Origin: a virus
DNA: 43,819 nt
Virus record (IMG/VR): IMGVR_UViG_3300020156_000011
Coordinates: 1 to 43,819 of that record
Reading direction: 5' to 3' (one strand)
This document shows, piece after piece, positions 14,587 through 22,214 of this stretch. Positions within the stretch are counted from its first letter, which is position 1; each line of letters begins with the position of its first letter. The translations under genes were made by a program, and so were the position numbers. The notes below the pieces were generated by a model, which saw only the letters and a program-made list of their open reading frames with translations, was not told the origin of the DNA and searched no databases.

Positions 14587-15332
14587 ACCGGATTACGGCG
14601 GAACAGGCCGCGCGGGCCATCGTGGCCGCGTGCATGCTGCTGGGGGTCGACCCGGCGAAGGCGTTCGACGCGACGGAGCGCAAGGGGCGGACGAAGAACG
14701 CGCCCGGCGGGTTTTCGGCGCGCGTTCTGGCTGCGCACGGCGTGCGCGCCCGACTGGGGGTTTCCCCGACGACGCTGGGCAAGGTGTTCCAGGTGCATCC
14801 GAACACCGTCGCGCCCAGCCAGCGGGCCAAATACGGGATCACGACCGACCAGCTGCTGGCCGTCAGCGAGGCCCTGGGGCCTGTCGGCCCGGCCGATGCG
14901 CGCGAGCGGTTCATGGAGCCGTTGAGCGGGGTTCCGACGCGCAGCAATCCCCGGCCGGACGCCGGACGCCGGACGCCGGACGCCGGACGCCGGACGCCGG
15001 ACGCCGGGAGTGTGCGCGGTGACGCCGGCGGTCAATCCCTTGATGGCCGAGCGGCCGCAGGCGGTGCGGTTCGCGGCGTGGTTCCTGGAGGCCGAGTGGC
15101 CGGTGCGGACCGTGGCGCGCCTGTTCGACGTGGATCCGCGCCAGCTGCTGGATGCGCTGGACCCGCAGGCGCCGCCGGCCATGGAGGCGGGACGGTGAAG
15201 GCGGGTCCGGATGACCGGCTGGTTCGCGCCTGTCTGGCGCAGGGCGGCTTTCCCGTGGCGGTGAAGACCCGGATCGGCACGGTCTGGGCCGGGCCCGACG
15301 GCAGGCCGTGGGCCGGGTGGAAGGCGTCATGA
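14583..15332 (+). CDS. HTH-like protein whose reading frame runs on through a heptamer repeat
   Basis: The first 120 residues look genuine: MNRITAEQAARAIVAACMLL, then RARLGVSPTTLGKVFQVHPN and TVAPSQRAK, an HTH of uncertain type (faint resemblance to the DnaA C-terminal domain). The frame then enters seven copies of CCGGACG and stays open to 15332, crossing a well-formed gene (15019-15198) in another frame. The Arg/Gly/Ala-rich stretch after the repeat does not look like evolved protein. One more repeat copy would end the gene at TGA 15020-15022, overlapping GTG 15019 as GTGA, the spacing used by its neighbours. The C-terminus is therefore probably frameshifted or variable. Confidence 0.6.
   Translation: MNRITAEQAARAIVAACMLLGVDPAKAFDATERKGRTKNAPGGFSARVLAAHGVRARLGVSPTTLGKVFQVHPNTVAPSQRAKYGITTDQLLAVSEALGPVGPADARERFMEPLSGVPTRSNPRPDAGRRTPDAGRRTPDAGSVRGDAGGQSLDGRAAAGGAVRGVVPGGRVAGADRGAPVRRGSAPAAGCAGPAGAAGHGGGTVKAGPDDRLVRACLAQGGFPVAVKTRIGTVWAGPDGRPWAGWKAS
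14732..14748. repeat. Dispersed palindrome, copy 3
   Basis: TGCGCACGGCGTGCGCG; 15-bp perfect palindrome in the centre. Inside the 14583 gene, encoding AHGVR. Confidence 0.8.
14955..15003 (+). repeat. Seven tandem copies of a 7-bp unit (CCGGACG)
   Basis: Seven exact copies of CCGGACG, preceded by a partial CCGG and followed by CCGGGAG. The unit is not a multiple of three, so each gain or loss shifts the frame of the 14583 gene. Such tracts change length by slipped-strand copying. A miscounted copy number in the assembly is also possible. Confidence 0.95.
15019..15198 (+). CDS. Small helical protein, 59 aa
   Basis: GTG 15019 with CGGGAG 8 bases upstream gives VTPAVNPLMAERPQ; an in-frame GTG at 15010 is the alternative. 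The core AVRFAAWFLEAEWPVRTVAR and LFDVDPRQLLDAL has the look of a small helix-turn-helix. It ends in GTGA overlap with the next gene. A good protein in an otherwise messy stretch, which supports this frame as the real one here. Confidence 0.6.
   Translation: MTPAVNPLMAERPQAVRFAAWFLEAEWPVRTVARLFDVDPRQLLDALDPQAPPAMEAGR
15195..15332 (+). CDS. Very small hypothetical protein, 45 aa
   Basis: GTG 15195 overlaps the previous stop (GTGA) and the gene ends in ATGA overlap with 15329. The protein, VKAGPDDRLVRACLAQGGFP then VAVKTRIGTVWAGPDGRPWA, reads like one small beta domain. It shares frame with the long read-through of 14583 but has its own coupled start. Confidence 0.5.
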   Translation: MKAGPDDRLVRACLAQGGFPVAVKTRIGTVWAGPDGRPWAGWKAS

Positions 15333-15541
15333 CCCGGCAGTGGAAGACGCAGGAAACGTCCCCCGCCTATGAGCGGCCCGCGGTGATGCCGGAGGATCCG
15401 GCCGTCGTGGCCGGGGCGGATTACGAACGGGCCTTTGTGCAGACCAAGCGCCGGCGCGGCGTCAGCTGGGCCAATATCGCCCGGATGCTGGGCAAGGCCG
15501 AGGGCCAGCTGCGGCGCAGCTATGGCGGGGGCGGGCTGTGA
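15329..15541 (+). CDS. Small hypothetical protein, 70 aa
   Basis: ATG 15329 overlaps the previous stop. The C-terminal half, ERAFVQTKRRRGVSWANIAR and MLGKAEGQLRRSYGG, is an HTH-like pair of helices (SWANIARMLGKAEGQLRR). Probably a small DNA-binding protein. It ends in an overlap with the next gene. Confidence 0.6.
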   Translation: MTRQWKTQETSPAYERPAVMPEDPAVVAGADYERAFVQTKRRRGVSWANIARMLGKAEGQLRRSYGGGGL

Positions 15542-15780
15542 TGCGCCCCGTGGAAGCCAGGGACCGGTCCTGCACGGACAAGAAGCGGCTGGCCAGCGAG
15601 GCGGCCGCGCGGGCGCTGGCCAGCCTGCTGATGGGGCAGGGCGTGTTCAAGGGGGCCAAGGCGTGGGTCTATCACTGCCGCCACTGCCGCGGGTTCCACA
15701 TCACAACCAAATTCGGGGCGGGGAACCTGCCGGGGGCGATCACCGCCAGCAGCACCTATGACGACGGGGCGCGGGCATGA
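15541..15780 (+). CDS. Small zinc-knuckle-like protein, 79 aa
   Basis: Contains an N-terminal RSCTDKKRLASEAAARALAS helix and YHCRHCRGFHIT, a CxxC-x3-H pattern common in small phage zinc-binding proteins. ATG 15541 directly follows an in-frame GTG (15538), which is an alternative start. Overlaps the methyltransferase start (ATGA). Confidence 0.65.
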   Translation: MRPVEARDRSCTDKKRLASEAAARALASLLMGQGVFKGAKAWVYHCRHCRGFHITTKFGAGNLPGAITASSTYDDGARA

Positions 15781-16730
15781 CCGCCCCCGCCAACGCCATG
15801 GCCGTGATGGCCCATCGGGTGACGCCCGCCGGCGAGGACGTCGATTTCTTTCCCACCCAGCCGTGGGCGGCGCGGGCCGGGGCGGAGATCATCCGGCGGC
15901 TGGACCCCCGGGCCCGAAGCGCGTGGGAGCCGGCGTGCGGCGCCGGGCATATGGCGCACGGGCTGCGCGACCTGTTTCCGGACCTGCTGACCTCGGACGC
16001 TTATCTGTACGACGGGAACCGGGTGCACGACTTCCTGGGCGAGGCGCCGCCGCCGTTCGGGGCGGTCGACTGGATCGTGACCAATCCGCCGTTCTCGAAC
16101 CTGCCGGGCTTCATGCGGACGGCATACCGGCAGGCGCGCCGGGGCGTGGCCCTGCTGATGCCATCGCGGGTGCTGGAAGGGGTGCTGCGCCACGAGCTGC
16201 TGTACCGGGAATGCCCGCTGACCGTGGTGGCGCCGTTCAGCGAGCGGGTGCCGATGCACAAGGGGATGTACGACCCCGGCCGGTCGACCGCGGCGTTCTA
16301 CAGCTGGTTCCTGTGGCTGAAGCCGGCGCTGAAGCCGTATCGCTTCATGGCGCGGATGCCGGATGGCGCCGGCGGCTGGGACTGGCGCCCCGGGGTGATG
16401 CCGATCGCGCCCGGGACGAAGAAGCGGCTGTTCCGGCGCAGCGACCTGAGGTTCGCGGTCGGGGGCGAGGCCTTGGCGATCGTGGCCGACCGGACGGCGA
16501 AGGGGCAGCCGGTGCTGGCGCCCTCGCTGCTGGACCTGCTGGCCCGGGTGGCGGCCGAGCCGCATGGCGTGACGCCGCACAGCACCGCCTATCCCCACGG
16601 CCTGCTGGCGACCCTGAAGGGCATGGATCTGATCGATGCGGGCGAGCTGGACCCGGTGTTCGGGGATCGCCGCTACAGCGTCAGCGCGGACGGACGGGCG
16701 CTGCTGGCGGCGCGGGGGGTGGTGTGGTGA
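15777..16730 (+). CDS. SAM-dependent DNA methyltransferase (NPPF type)
   Basis: 317 residues. EPACGAGH at 51-58 is the SAM-binding motif I and VTNPPF at 101-106 the catalytic motif IV of N6-adenine (or N4-cytosine) methyltransferases. FFPTQPWA near 24-31 is typical of a phage family often annotated as adenine methyltransferase or possible restriction-linked enzyme. The C-terminal third (LLDLLARVAAEPHGVTPHST) may be a helical target-recognition part. It is in the early operon, so it would act on DNA before or during replication, unlike the late D12 enzyme. Confidence 0.82.
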   Translation: MTAPANAMAVMAHRVTPAGEDVDFFPTQPWAARAGAEIIRRLDPRARSAWEPACGAGHMAHGLRDLFPDLLTSDAYLYDGNRVHDFLGEAPPPFGAVDWIVTNPPFSNLPGFMRTAYRQARRGVALLMPSRVLEGVLRHELLYRECPLTVVAPFSERVPMHKGMYDPGRSTAAFYSWFLWLKPALKPYRFMARMPDGAGGWDWRPGVMPIAPGTKKRLFRRSDLRFAVGGEALAIVADRTAKGQPVLAPSLLDLLARVAAEPHGVTPHSTAYPHGLLATLKGMDLIDAGELDPVFGDRRYSVSADGRALLAARGVVW

Positions 16731-17077
16731 TGGGCGAGGTCGTCAAGTTCGAACGGATCGGGGGCCGTAGAAAGTTCGACGCCTGCGAAGTGGGCGATCT
16801 CGTCATCGGGCGATTGAATCACGGCCCCCAAGCCGGCTGCTGGTCCGTTCTGGAAATCGGCCGCGTCGATAGCGACGGAGCGGTATCGGAAGTCCGCGAC
16901 GGGGAAGATCTGATCGCCGTCGGCCGCGTGTTCGAGAACAGTTCGACGGCTCCGCACTGGATCGCCCCGCTAAAACGACTGAGGCCGGGGGCGACCGAGG
17001 CCCTGGCGCGGGTGTTCGCCGCCGACCTGGATGACCTGCAAGATCATATCCGCGGCTGGTTGGCGGAGGAGGCGTGA
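16730..17077 (+). CDS. Hypothetical protein, 115 aa
   Basis: ATG 16730 overlaps the methyltransferase stop. Starts MGEVVKFERIGGRRKFDACE; beta-rich (GDLVIGRLNHG, CWSVLEIGRVDSDG) with a C-terminal acidic helix (LARVFAADLDDLQDHIRGWL). Family not recognised. Ends in overlap with the next gene. Confidence 0.65.
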   Translation: MGEVVKFERIGGRRKFDACEVGDLVIGRLNHGPQAGCWSVLEIGRVDSDGAVSEVRDGEDLIAVGRVFENSSTAPHWIAPLKRLRPGATEALARVFAADLDDLQDHIRGWLAEEA

Positions 17078-17376
17078 TGGCGCGCCCGCTCTGCGATGAC
17101 TGGGGTTGCCCCGCCATGGCCAGCTGCGCCCTGCACTGGGGCCGGGCCGAGGCCTATTGGGCGATGTCGGAGGAACCCCGCCGGTTCCAGAAGGGCGAGC
17201 GGAAGGCGTGGCAGGCGGCTTGCCCCGAGTATCACCGCGACGTCGTTCGGCCTTGGATGATCGAAGCGCATCGGACACCGGAAACGACGCCGACCGGGGC
17301 GTGGCGGATGCCATTGTTCGTGGATGTCGGCGGCTTCGCTACTGACGCACGCCGTGCGTCGCGAGGGGGTCGCTGA
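17077..17376 (+). CDS. Cys/Trp-rich small protein, 99 aa
   Basis: MARPLCDDWGCPAMASCALH at the N-terminus gives three cysteines and a histidine, a likely metal site, followed by many aromatic residues. A fourth Cys is near 50. The 3' end carries a dispersed palindrome encoding DARRA. It overlaps the primase start by one base. Function unknown. Confidence 0.6.
   Translation: MARPLCDDWGCPAMASCALHWGRAEAYWAMSEEPRRFQKGERKAWQAACPEYHRDVVRPWMIEAHRTPETTPTGAWRMPLFVDVGGFATDARRASRGGR
17344..17360. repeat. Dispersed 17-bp palindrome, copy 4
   Basis: GACGCACGCCGTGCGTC, the exact reverse complement of copy 1. In the last codons of the gene before the primase, encoding DARRA. Confidence 0.85.
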
Positions 17377-18608
17377 TGGCTGAGACTCCCCCGATCATCC
17401 TGGAAGCGATCAAACAGGTCTCGATCGAGGCCGTCGCCGGGGTGAAGTTCACCGGCGGGGCCACCCGCGTCGGCCCCTGTCCGCTGTGCATGAAGGGCGA
17501 GACCAAAGGGACCTGTTTCAAGATCCGCGATGGGGACCGCTGGTTCTGTCACAAGTGCGAGAAGGGTGGCGACGCCGTGGCGCTGGAGGCCCTGCTGGCC
17601 AACGTCGGCATGGTCGAGGCCGCCCGCCGTCTGCTGGGCGGGGCGTGGCGCGAGCGGGTGGCGGAGCCGGCAGCGGATCCCCGGCCGAAGGCGCGGTCGG
17701 AGAGCGCCGAGGCCGAGGCCGCCCGCAAGGCCGGGTACGCGGCCGAGATCTGGCGAGGGGGCCAGCCGTTCGCCGGCAGCCCGGCCGAGGCCTATCTGGC
17801 CGGGCGCGGGATCGTGCCCGAGGTGCTGCAGGCCATGGCGCCGAACCTGAGGTTCAATCCGCGTGCGAGATGGTTCTGGGACGTGGCCGGGCGGCGCTGG
17901 GTTACGGCGGCGGCGATGGTCGCCCTGGTGGTCGTGGCGGGTGGCGACGGCCGGCCGGTCGCCACCGGCGGGGTGCATGTGACCGCGCTGGAGGAAGACG
18001 GCGCCGGGGGGTGGGTGAAGGCCACGGACCGGCGGACCCTGCCGCCCGGCGAAAAGCCGGTCAGCGCCAAGGTGATGTGGGGGCCGCAGGGTCTGGACGG
18101 ACGCGCCGGCGGGACCTGGCTGATCGGTCCGGACGCGTCGTGGCTGGAGGGCGTCGACGGGGCGGTGGGGGCCGAGGGGATCGAGACCTCGGCGTCCATG
18201 GCCAGCCTGTCGTTCCTGAAGCACGGGGTCGTGCCCCGGGCCTGGGCGGCGTTGTCGTTGGACCGGCTGCAGGGCCGGCTGGCGCAGGACGACGACAGGT
18301 GCGTCGACCTGAAGACGTTGGCGGCCCGGCCGGGTTCCGCCTTCGTCTGGCCCGGCATGGACGACGTCGAAATTGGCGTGGACCGGGACATGGGGCCCTT
18401 CACCCTCAGGGCCCGTGCGGGACCGAAGAACAAGCCTTGTGAGGTGACGCTGGATGGCGAGGCGCGGGCGCGGATCTGCGCCCGGATGGCCACTGCCGCC
18501 TGGCGTGAGGCCGGGGCGCGCAAGGTATGGGCGATCGCGCCGCCGGCGAGGATGGATTTCAACGACGAACTGCGCCGCGTGCTGGCGCAGACGGGGGCCG
18601 CTGCGTGA
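17376..18608 (+). CDS. DNA primase with zinc ribbon and TOPRIM domain
   Basis: 410 residues. A zinc ribbon formed by C35, C38 (GPCPLCMKG), C58 and C61 (FCHKCEKGG) binds template DNA. The middle region resembles phage primases of the DUF7146 type. The TOPRIM motif EGIETSAS at 267-274 provides the catalytic glutamate, and later acidic residues (PGMDDVEIGVDRD) complete it. It lays RNA primers at the phage fork. Its stop overlaps the helicase start (GTGA), so the two are co-translated and likely act together. Confidence 0.88.
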   Translation: MAETPPIILEAIKQVSIEAVAGVKFTGGATRVGPCPLCMKGETKGTCFKIRDGDRWFCHKCEKGGDAVALEALLANVGMVEAARRLLGGAWRERVAEPAADPRPKARSESAEAEAARKAGYAAEIWRGGQPFAGSPAEAYLAGRGIVPEVLQAMAPNLRFNPRARWFWDVAGRRWVTAAAMVALVVVAGGDGRPVATGGVHVTALEEDGAGGWVKATDRRTLPPGEKPVSAKVMWGPQGLDGRAGGTWLIGPDASWLEGVDGAVGAEGIETSASMASLSFLKHGVVPRAWAALSLDRLQGRLAQDDDRCVDLKTLAARPGSAFVWPGMDDVEIGVDRDMGPFTLRARAGPKNKPCEVTLDGEARARICARMATAAWREAGARKVWAIAPPARMDFNDELRRVLAQTGAAA

Positions 18609-20446
18609 GTGACGACGGGTACGAGGTGCTGAGCGGCGGCGACGCCGAGGTCGAGCGGAAGCTGGGGGTGTTTCCCAATCCGCCGCTGAAGGAATGCCCG
18701 GTCGTGCCGTTGGGGTTCGATGGCGGCCGGGTGTTCTTCGCCATGCCCGAGGGCGAGATCCGCAGCGAGCCGGCGTCGAAGATCGCGGGGATGCTGCGCA
18801 CCGACATCTTCTGCAGCGAGGCCGGGCAGGCGTTCCTGACCTATTGGCGGCCGCCCGAGGACGACAACAAGTTCGCGGCGCCCCTGATGGCGGTCTGGTT
18901 CAACCGCCAGTGCCGCAACGCCGGCAAGTGGGACACGCGGCGGGCCATGCGGTCGCTGGGCGTCTGGCCCGGGGATCCGGGCGAGGTCGTGCTGCACAAG
19001 GGCGACGAGATCTGGCGCTATGCGCCGGACGGGAGCCTGACGAAGGTGTCGGTCGCGGACAGCCTGAGGGTCAGGACCGGGCCGCTCTACAAGCTGTTCC
19101 CCCCGGCCCCCCAGCCGGGCGAGCCGGCCTCGGCGGCCGACGGGCAGTGGTTCCGCGATCAGCTGGACATGTGGCGGTTCGAGACCCTGGAGGAAGAGGG
19201 CCTGACCGGCGCGGACGTGCTGGCCGGCTGGATCATGGGGGCTCTGCTGGGGGCGGTGCCGGCGTTCCGTCCGCACCTGCTGATCCGGGCGCTGGCGGGA
19301 TCGGGCAAGACGACCCTGATGACGCTGGTCCATGCGCTGATGTCGGCGCTGACCGGGGATCTGATCAACAGCTTCTCGGACGCGGGCTGGCGGGCGGACA
19401 TCGCCGGCATGGCCCGGCCGCTGGCGGTCGACGAGGCGGAGTCCAGCGGCGGGGACGGCGGGCCGGGGCCGGTGGAGCAGGTGCTGAACTATCTGCGCCT
19501 GATGGCCACGGGGGCCGGCCAGAACCGCAAGATGGGCGATGTCGGCGGCGGGGTGCTGAGCCAGACCGCCGTGGGCTCGGCGATCCTCGCTGCCATCCTG
19601 CCGCCGCCGCTGGACAGCGCCCTGGCGACGCGGGTCGTCGATATCAAGCTGCTGGCCCTCGACGAGCGCGACCTGGCCGAACAGGACCGGGTGCGGGAGA
19701 TGTCGACCGATCCGGAGATCGTGGCCGCGACGACGAAGGCGCGTGCGCTGGCGCCCGCCATGTTGGCCCGGGCCCTGCTGGGGGCGGGGCGATACCAGTC
19801 CGAGACCGCCATGATGAAGGCGGCGCTGATCCAGGCGAAGCAGGATCCCCGGACCGCTGACCTGATCGCCTCGCTGGCCGCCGGCCGGCGGCTGCTGACC
19901 ACGGACGCCCCCCTGACCCCCGAGGAGGCGGACGCCGACGTCCGGTTCTGGAGCCCCCTGCTGAAGCGCAGGGCGCAGAACGAGGCGGTGTCGAACCCGG
20001 GGGCGGACCTGCTGGGCCACATCATGGCCTGGGAGACGCCCCAGCACATGAACGATCGCCGCGTGACGGTTGGCGACCTGGTGGCGAAGTGGGCCTCAGG
20101 CGAGGACATCAACCTGTCGGTCCTGAAGAACCTCGGCCTGCGGCTGTACGCCGGCCATGGTCCGGACGGGCGGGAGGGGCCATGGCTGTTCGTCTCGAAC
20201 AAACACCCCGGGCTGGAGAAGATGACGGCCCGCACCGCCTGGAAGGATCACCGGGCGACGCTCGAGTATCTCGACCAGCTGGGCCCCGACCACAAGACGT
20301 GGGCGGTCAAGTCCCTGAAGTACGGCCCGGGCCAGCAGCATCGCGGGCTGGCCGTCCCCCTCGCCCCCTGGTTGGAAAGGCCCGCCTCGCGCGGCGTTCC
20401 CTCTGGCGTTCCCTCTGGCGTTCCCGGTGAAGCCGATGAGTTTTAA
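18605..20446 (+). CDS. Replicative helicase/ATPase partner of primase
   Basis: 613 residues from GTG 18605. Walker A ALAGSGKTTL at 229-238 and Walker B LAVDEAES at 273-280; downstream LDSALATRVVDIKLLALD could supply sensor/arginine residues. The layout (N-terminal domain of about 200, central ATPase, C-terminal domain of about 150) fits DUF927/D5-like phage helicases rather than DnaB. It would unwind DNA at the origin for the adjacent primase. The last residues repeat VPSG three times; this is the protein reading of the CGTTCCC repeats of the adjoining array, so DNA function may shape the C-terminus. Confidence 0.78.
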   Translation: MSDDGYEVLSGGDAEVERKLGVFPNPPLKECPVVPLGFDGGRVFFAMPEGEIRSEPASKIAGMLRTDIFCSEAGQAFLTYWRPPEDDNKFAAPLMAVWFNRQCRNAGKWDTRRAMRSLGVWPGDPGEVVLHKGDEIWRYAPDGSLTKVSVADSLRVRTGPLYKLFPPAPQPGEPASAADGQWFRDQLDMWRFETLEEEGLTGADVLAGWIMGALLGAVPAFRPHLLIRALAGSGKTTLMTLVHALMSALTGDLINSFSDAGWRADIAGMARPLAVDEAESSGGDGGPGPVEQVLNYLRLMATGAGQNRKMGDVGGGVLSQTAVGSAILAAILPPPLDSALATRVVDIKLLALDERDLAEQDRVREMSTDPEIVAATTKARALAPAMLARALLGAGRYQSETAMMKAALIQAKQDPRTADLIASLAAGRRLLTTDAPLTPEEADADVRFWSPLLKRRAQNEAVSNPGADLLGHIMAWETPQHMNDRRVTVGDLVAKWASGEDINLSVLKNLGLRLYAGHGPDGREGPWLFVSNKHPGLEKMTARTAWKDHRATLEYLDQLGPDHKTWAVKSLKYGPGQQHRGLAVPLAPWLERPASRGVPSGVPSGVPGEADEF

Positions 20447-20644
20447 GGGGAAACCGCCGCCGGGAACGGTGGGAACGGTGGGAACGCCACCGCCTCCCGG
20501 GTGCAGGCGCAGGGGCGCACGACGCCACAGGTCCGTTCCCTGCGTTCCCGGCGTTCCCTCTCTCTTTTCTTATAGCAGTTTCAATAGAATAGACCGGAAC
20601 AGGGCTGGGAACGCCTTGGGAACGGTCGAGTTCGGGGCGTTCCA
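20395..20644. repeat. Iteron-like array of GGGAACG boxes (candidate origin or control region)
   Basis: Eleven exact boxes: CGTTCCC at 20395, 20407, 20419 (12-bp steps); GGGAACG at 20462, 20471, 20480 (9-bp steps); CGTTCCC at 20534, 20543, 20552 (9-bp steps); GGGAACG at 20607 and 20618. Variants CGGAACA (20595) and CGTTCCA (20638) add two. Groups two and three form a long inverted repeat about 47 bp apart. Bases 20556-20592 are AT-rich in a GC-rich genome, like a duplex-opening element. It begins in the helicase 3' end and fills the gap before 20645. Origin is the leading reading; operators for the next gene are the alternative. Confidence 0.75.
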
Positions 20645-21373
20645 ATGACCTTCATCCCACGCAAAGAAGGCGAGGCACTGGCCATGCACCTGCACCGTAA
20701 CGCCGTGGCCTTGGGCTGCACGAATGGACAGATCGCCACGCTGCGCGAGGCGGCCCGCCTATCGATGGGCAACCGCCAGAACCGGGTGGATGCCGGTCGG
20801 CTTGCCGCTGAGATCCGGGACCAGCTGGCCGAGAGCCTGAAGGCTGCCGTCTATGCCGCCCAGGCTAGGGGCGAGAAGATCGTCGACTTCAACGATGACG
20901 GGGCCAAGCGCATCAAGGGCCGCGACGGTCTGAAGTCCATGCTCGACAGCGAGGCCATCACGGAAGAGCAGTTCAACGCCGGGCTGGTCTATCGCTCGCT
21001 GTTCGAGGCGGTGGATGCAGGGTCGGTCGGGTCGCAGCTGGGACGCCTCGGCGAGGCCTCGGCCGGACGGACCAGCACGGACGCCATGGTTCGCCACGGT
21101 CTGCACGGCGCCTATGCCAGCGTCCGCCTGACGGAAGCCGAGAAGGCGGTCGGTTCGCCTGACCTGGTGGCGGTGCTGCGCGCCGTCGCCGGCCACGGCC
21201 ACACCATCGGCTCGCTCACCACCAGCGGTCACCGCCGCAAGGCCCTCGCCGCCGGCCTCGCCAAGGCCCTCGACGCCGCCCGTCCCGAACTGGCGAAGGG
21301 CCTAGCGGGGGCACTGGACGCCGTGGCCCTGTCGCTCGCCAGAACAGGGGGCTTGCGAATCACAGGCAGTTAA
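20645..21373 (+). CDS. DUF6456-like protein, possible late regulator
   Basis: 242 residues. The stretch RDGLKSMLDSEAITEEQFNA followed by GLVYRSLFEAV resembles the DUF6456 domain found in alphaproteobacterial HTH regulators. The N-terminal part, CTNGQIATLREAARLSMGNR, may be an HTH; the C-terminus is Ala/Leu-rich helical. It lies between replication and packaging genes and is followed by a terminator, the place of late activators or antiterminators such as lambda Q. Role is inferred from position. Confidence 0.55.
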   Translation: MTFIPRKEGEALAMHLHRNAVALGCTNGQIATLREAARLSMGNRQNRVDAGRLAAEIRDQLAESLKAAVYAAQARGEKIVDFNDDGAKRIKGRDGLKSMLDSEAITEEQFNAGLVYRSLFEAVDAGSVGSQLGRLGEASAGRTSTDAMVRHGLHGAYASVRLTEAEKAVGSPDLVAVLRAVAGHGHTIGSLTTSGHRRKALAAGLAKALDAARPELAKGLAGALDAVALSLARTGGLRITGS

Positions 21374-21410
21374 GTTCACAACAACCCTGCGCTTGAACCT
21401 GCGCCCGGAG

Positions 21411-21441
21411 CCCGCCCGACACCCCGTCGCGGCGGGTTTTT
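21411..21441 (+). terminator. Rho-independent terminator before the late operon
   Basis: CCCGCC-CGAC pairs with GTCG-C-GGCGGG around an ACCCC loop, followed by TTTTT at 21437-21441. It separates the early/replication transcript from the terminase genes; late expression needs a new promoter or an antiterminator. Confidence 0.82.
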
Positions 21442-21557
21442 CGTGCCCGATCAATGCCTTGCCCCCTCGCGCGGGTCCTTCCCGGGGGGCGCCCCCTATA
21501 CGGTGGGGCAGAGCGCGAAATCGCAGCGCTCAGGGCGTGAATAGGATTTTGAACACC
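21442..21557. other. Non-coding gap before terminase; candidate cos and late promoter
   Basis: Holds a dyad GCCCCC-TATACGGT-GGGGC (about 21491-21514) and GC-rich runs upstream of the Nu1-like gene, the usual place for cos in phages with GpA-type terminases. No overhang or binding sites can be told from sequence alone. The late promoter, if any, should also be here or upstream. Confidence 0.3.
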
Positions 21558-22214
21558 GTGAACTCGCCCGTCCGCTTCATGACAAAGGGGCAGTTCGCGG
21601 CGCATCGGGGCGTCGGGAAGTCGGCGGTTTCGAACTGGGTGAAGAAGGGCTGGGTGGTCGAAGCCGAGGATCCCGCCGACGGCGTGATCAAGGTCGACGT
21701 CCAGCGGACGGAAGCGAAGCTGAACGCCTATCTGGATCCGGCGCGGGGCCGCCCTCGCGCGTCGGACAGCCAGCCGCAGGGCGACCTGCCGCTGGCGGTC
21801 CCGTCCGTCGCTCCGGCGGCGGGCGGGAGCCTGGCGGACGTCAGGACCGATCTGATCCGGCAGCAGACCGAGAAGCTGCAGCTGGACAACGCCCGCAAGG
21901 CCGGGGACCTGGTGCCGGTCGAGGAATACGCACGCCGTGCGTCGGAGTACGGGCGGGTCTCGCGCGAGCGGGTGCTGTCGATCGTGCGGTCGCAGGCCGA
22001 GTGGCTGGCGGCGTGCAAGGATCCCCGGGCAATCGTGGCGCAGCTGGAAGACGAGATCGAGCGCGGCTTCGCAGACCTGGCGGCTCAGATCGCGTCGGGC
22101 GAGGTCGCGGACGGCGCCGAAGACGACGGCGAGGACGACGCGGCGGTGCAGGCCGAGGTGGCCGAGGCGCTGGCGGCGGAAGACGACGAAGGAGACGAAC
22201 GGGAGGTCGGCTGA
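21558..22214 (+). CDS. Terminase small subunit (Nu1-like)
   Basis: About 218 residues from GTG 21558; GTG 21537 and ATG 21579 are alternatives. The N-terminal HTH MTKGQFAAHRGVGKSAVSNW and following VKKGW matches Nu1-type DNA-binding domains. A central helix EKLQLDNARKAGDLVPVEEY is the family's link to the large subunit, and the end is very acidic. It recognises the packaging site on phage DNA and loads the motor. ATGA overlap with the large subunit. Confidence 0.8.
   Translation: MNSPVRFMTKGQFAAHRGVGKSAVSNWVKKGWVVEAEDPADGVIKVDVQRTEAKLNAYLDPARGRPRASDSQPQGDLPLAVPSVAPAAGGSLADVRTDLIRQQTEKLQLDNARKAGDLVPVEEYARRASEYGRVSRERVLSIVRSQAEWLAACKDPRAIVAQLEDEIERGFADLAAQIASGEVADGAEDDGEDDAAVQAEVAEALAAEDDEGDEREVG
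21927..21943. repeat. Dispersed palindrome, copy 5
   Basis: TACGCACGCCGTGCGTC; 15-bp perfect centre. Inside the small terminase gene, encoding YARRA. Confidence 0.8.

Noticed and set aside
20395-20644. CRISPR-like array
   Set aside because: Units are 7 bp in both orientations with 2-5 bp between them inside groups; there are no spacers of CRISPR length and no cas genes.
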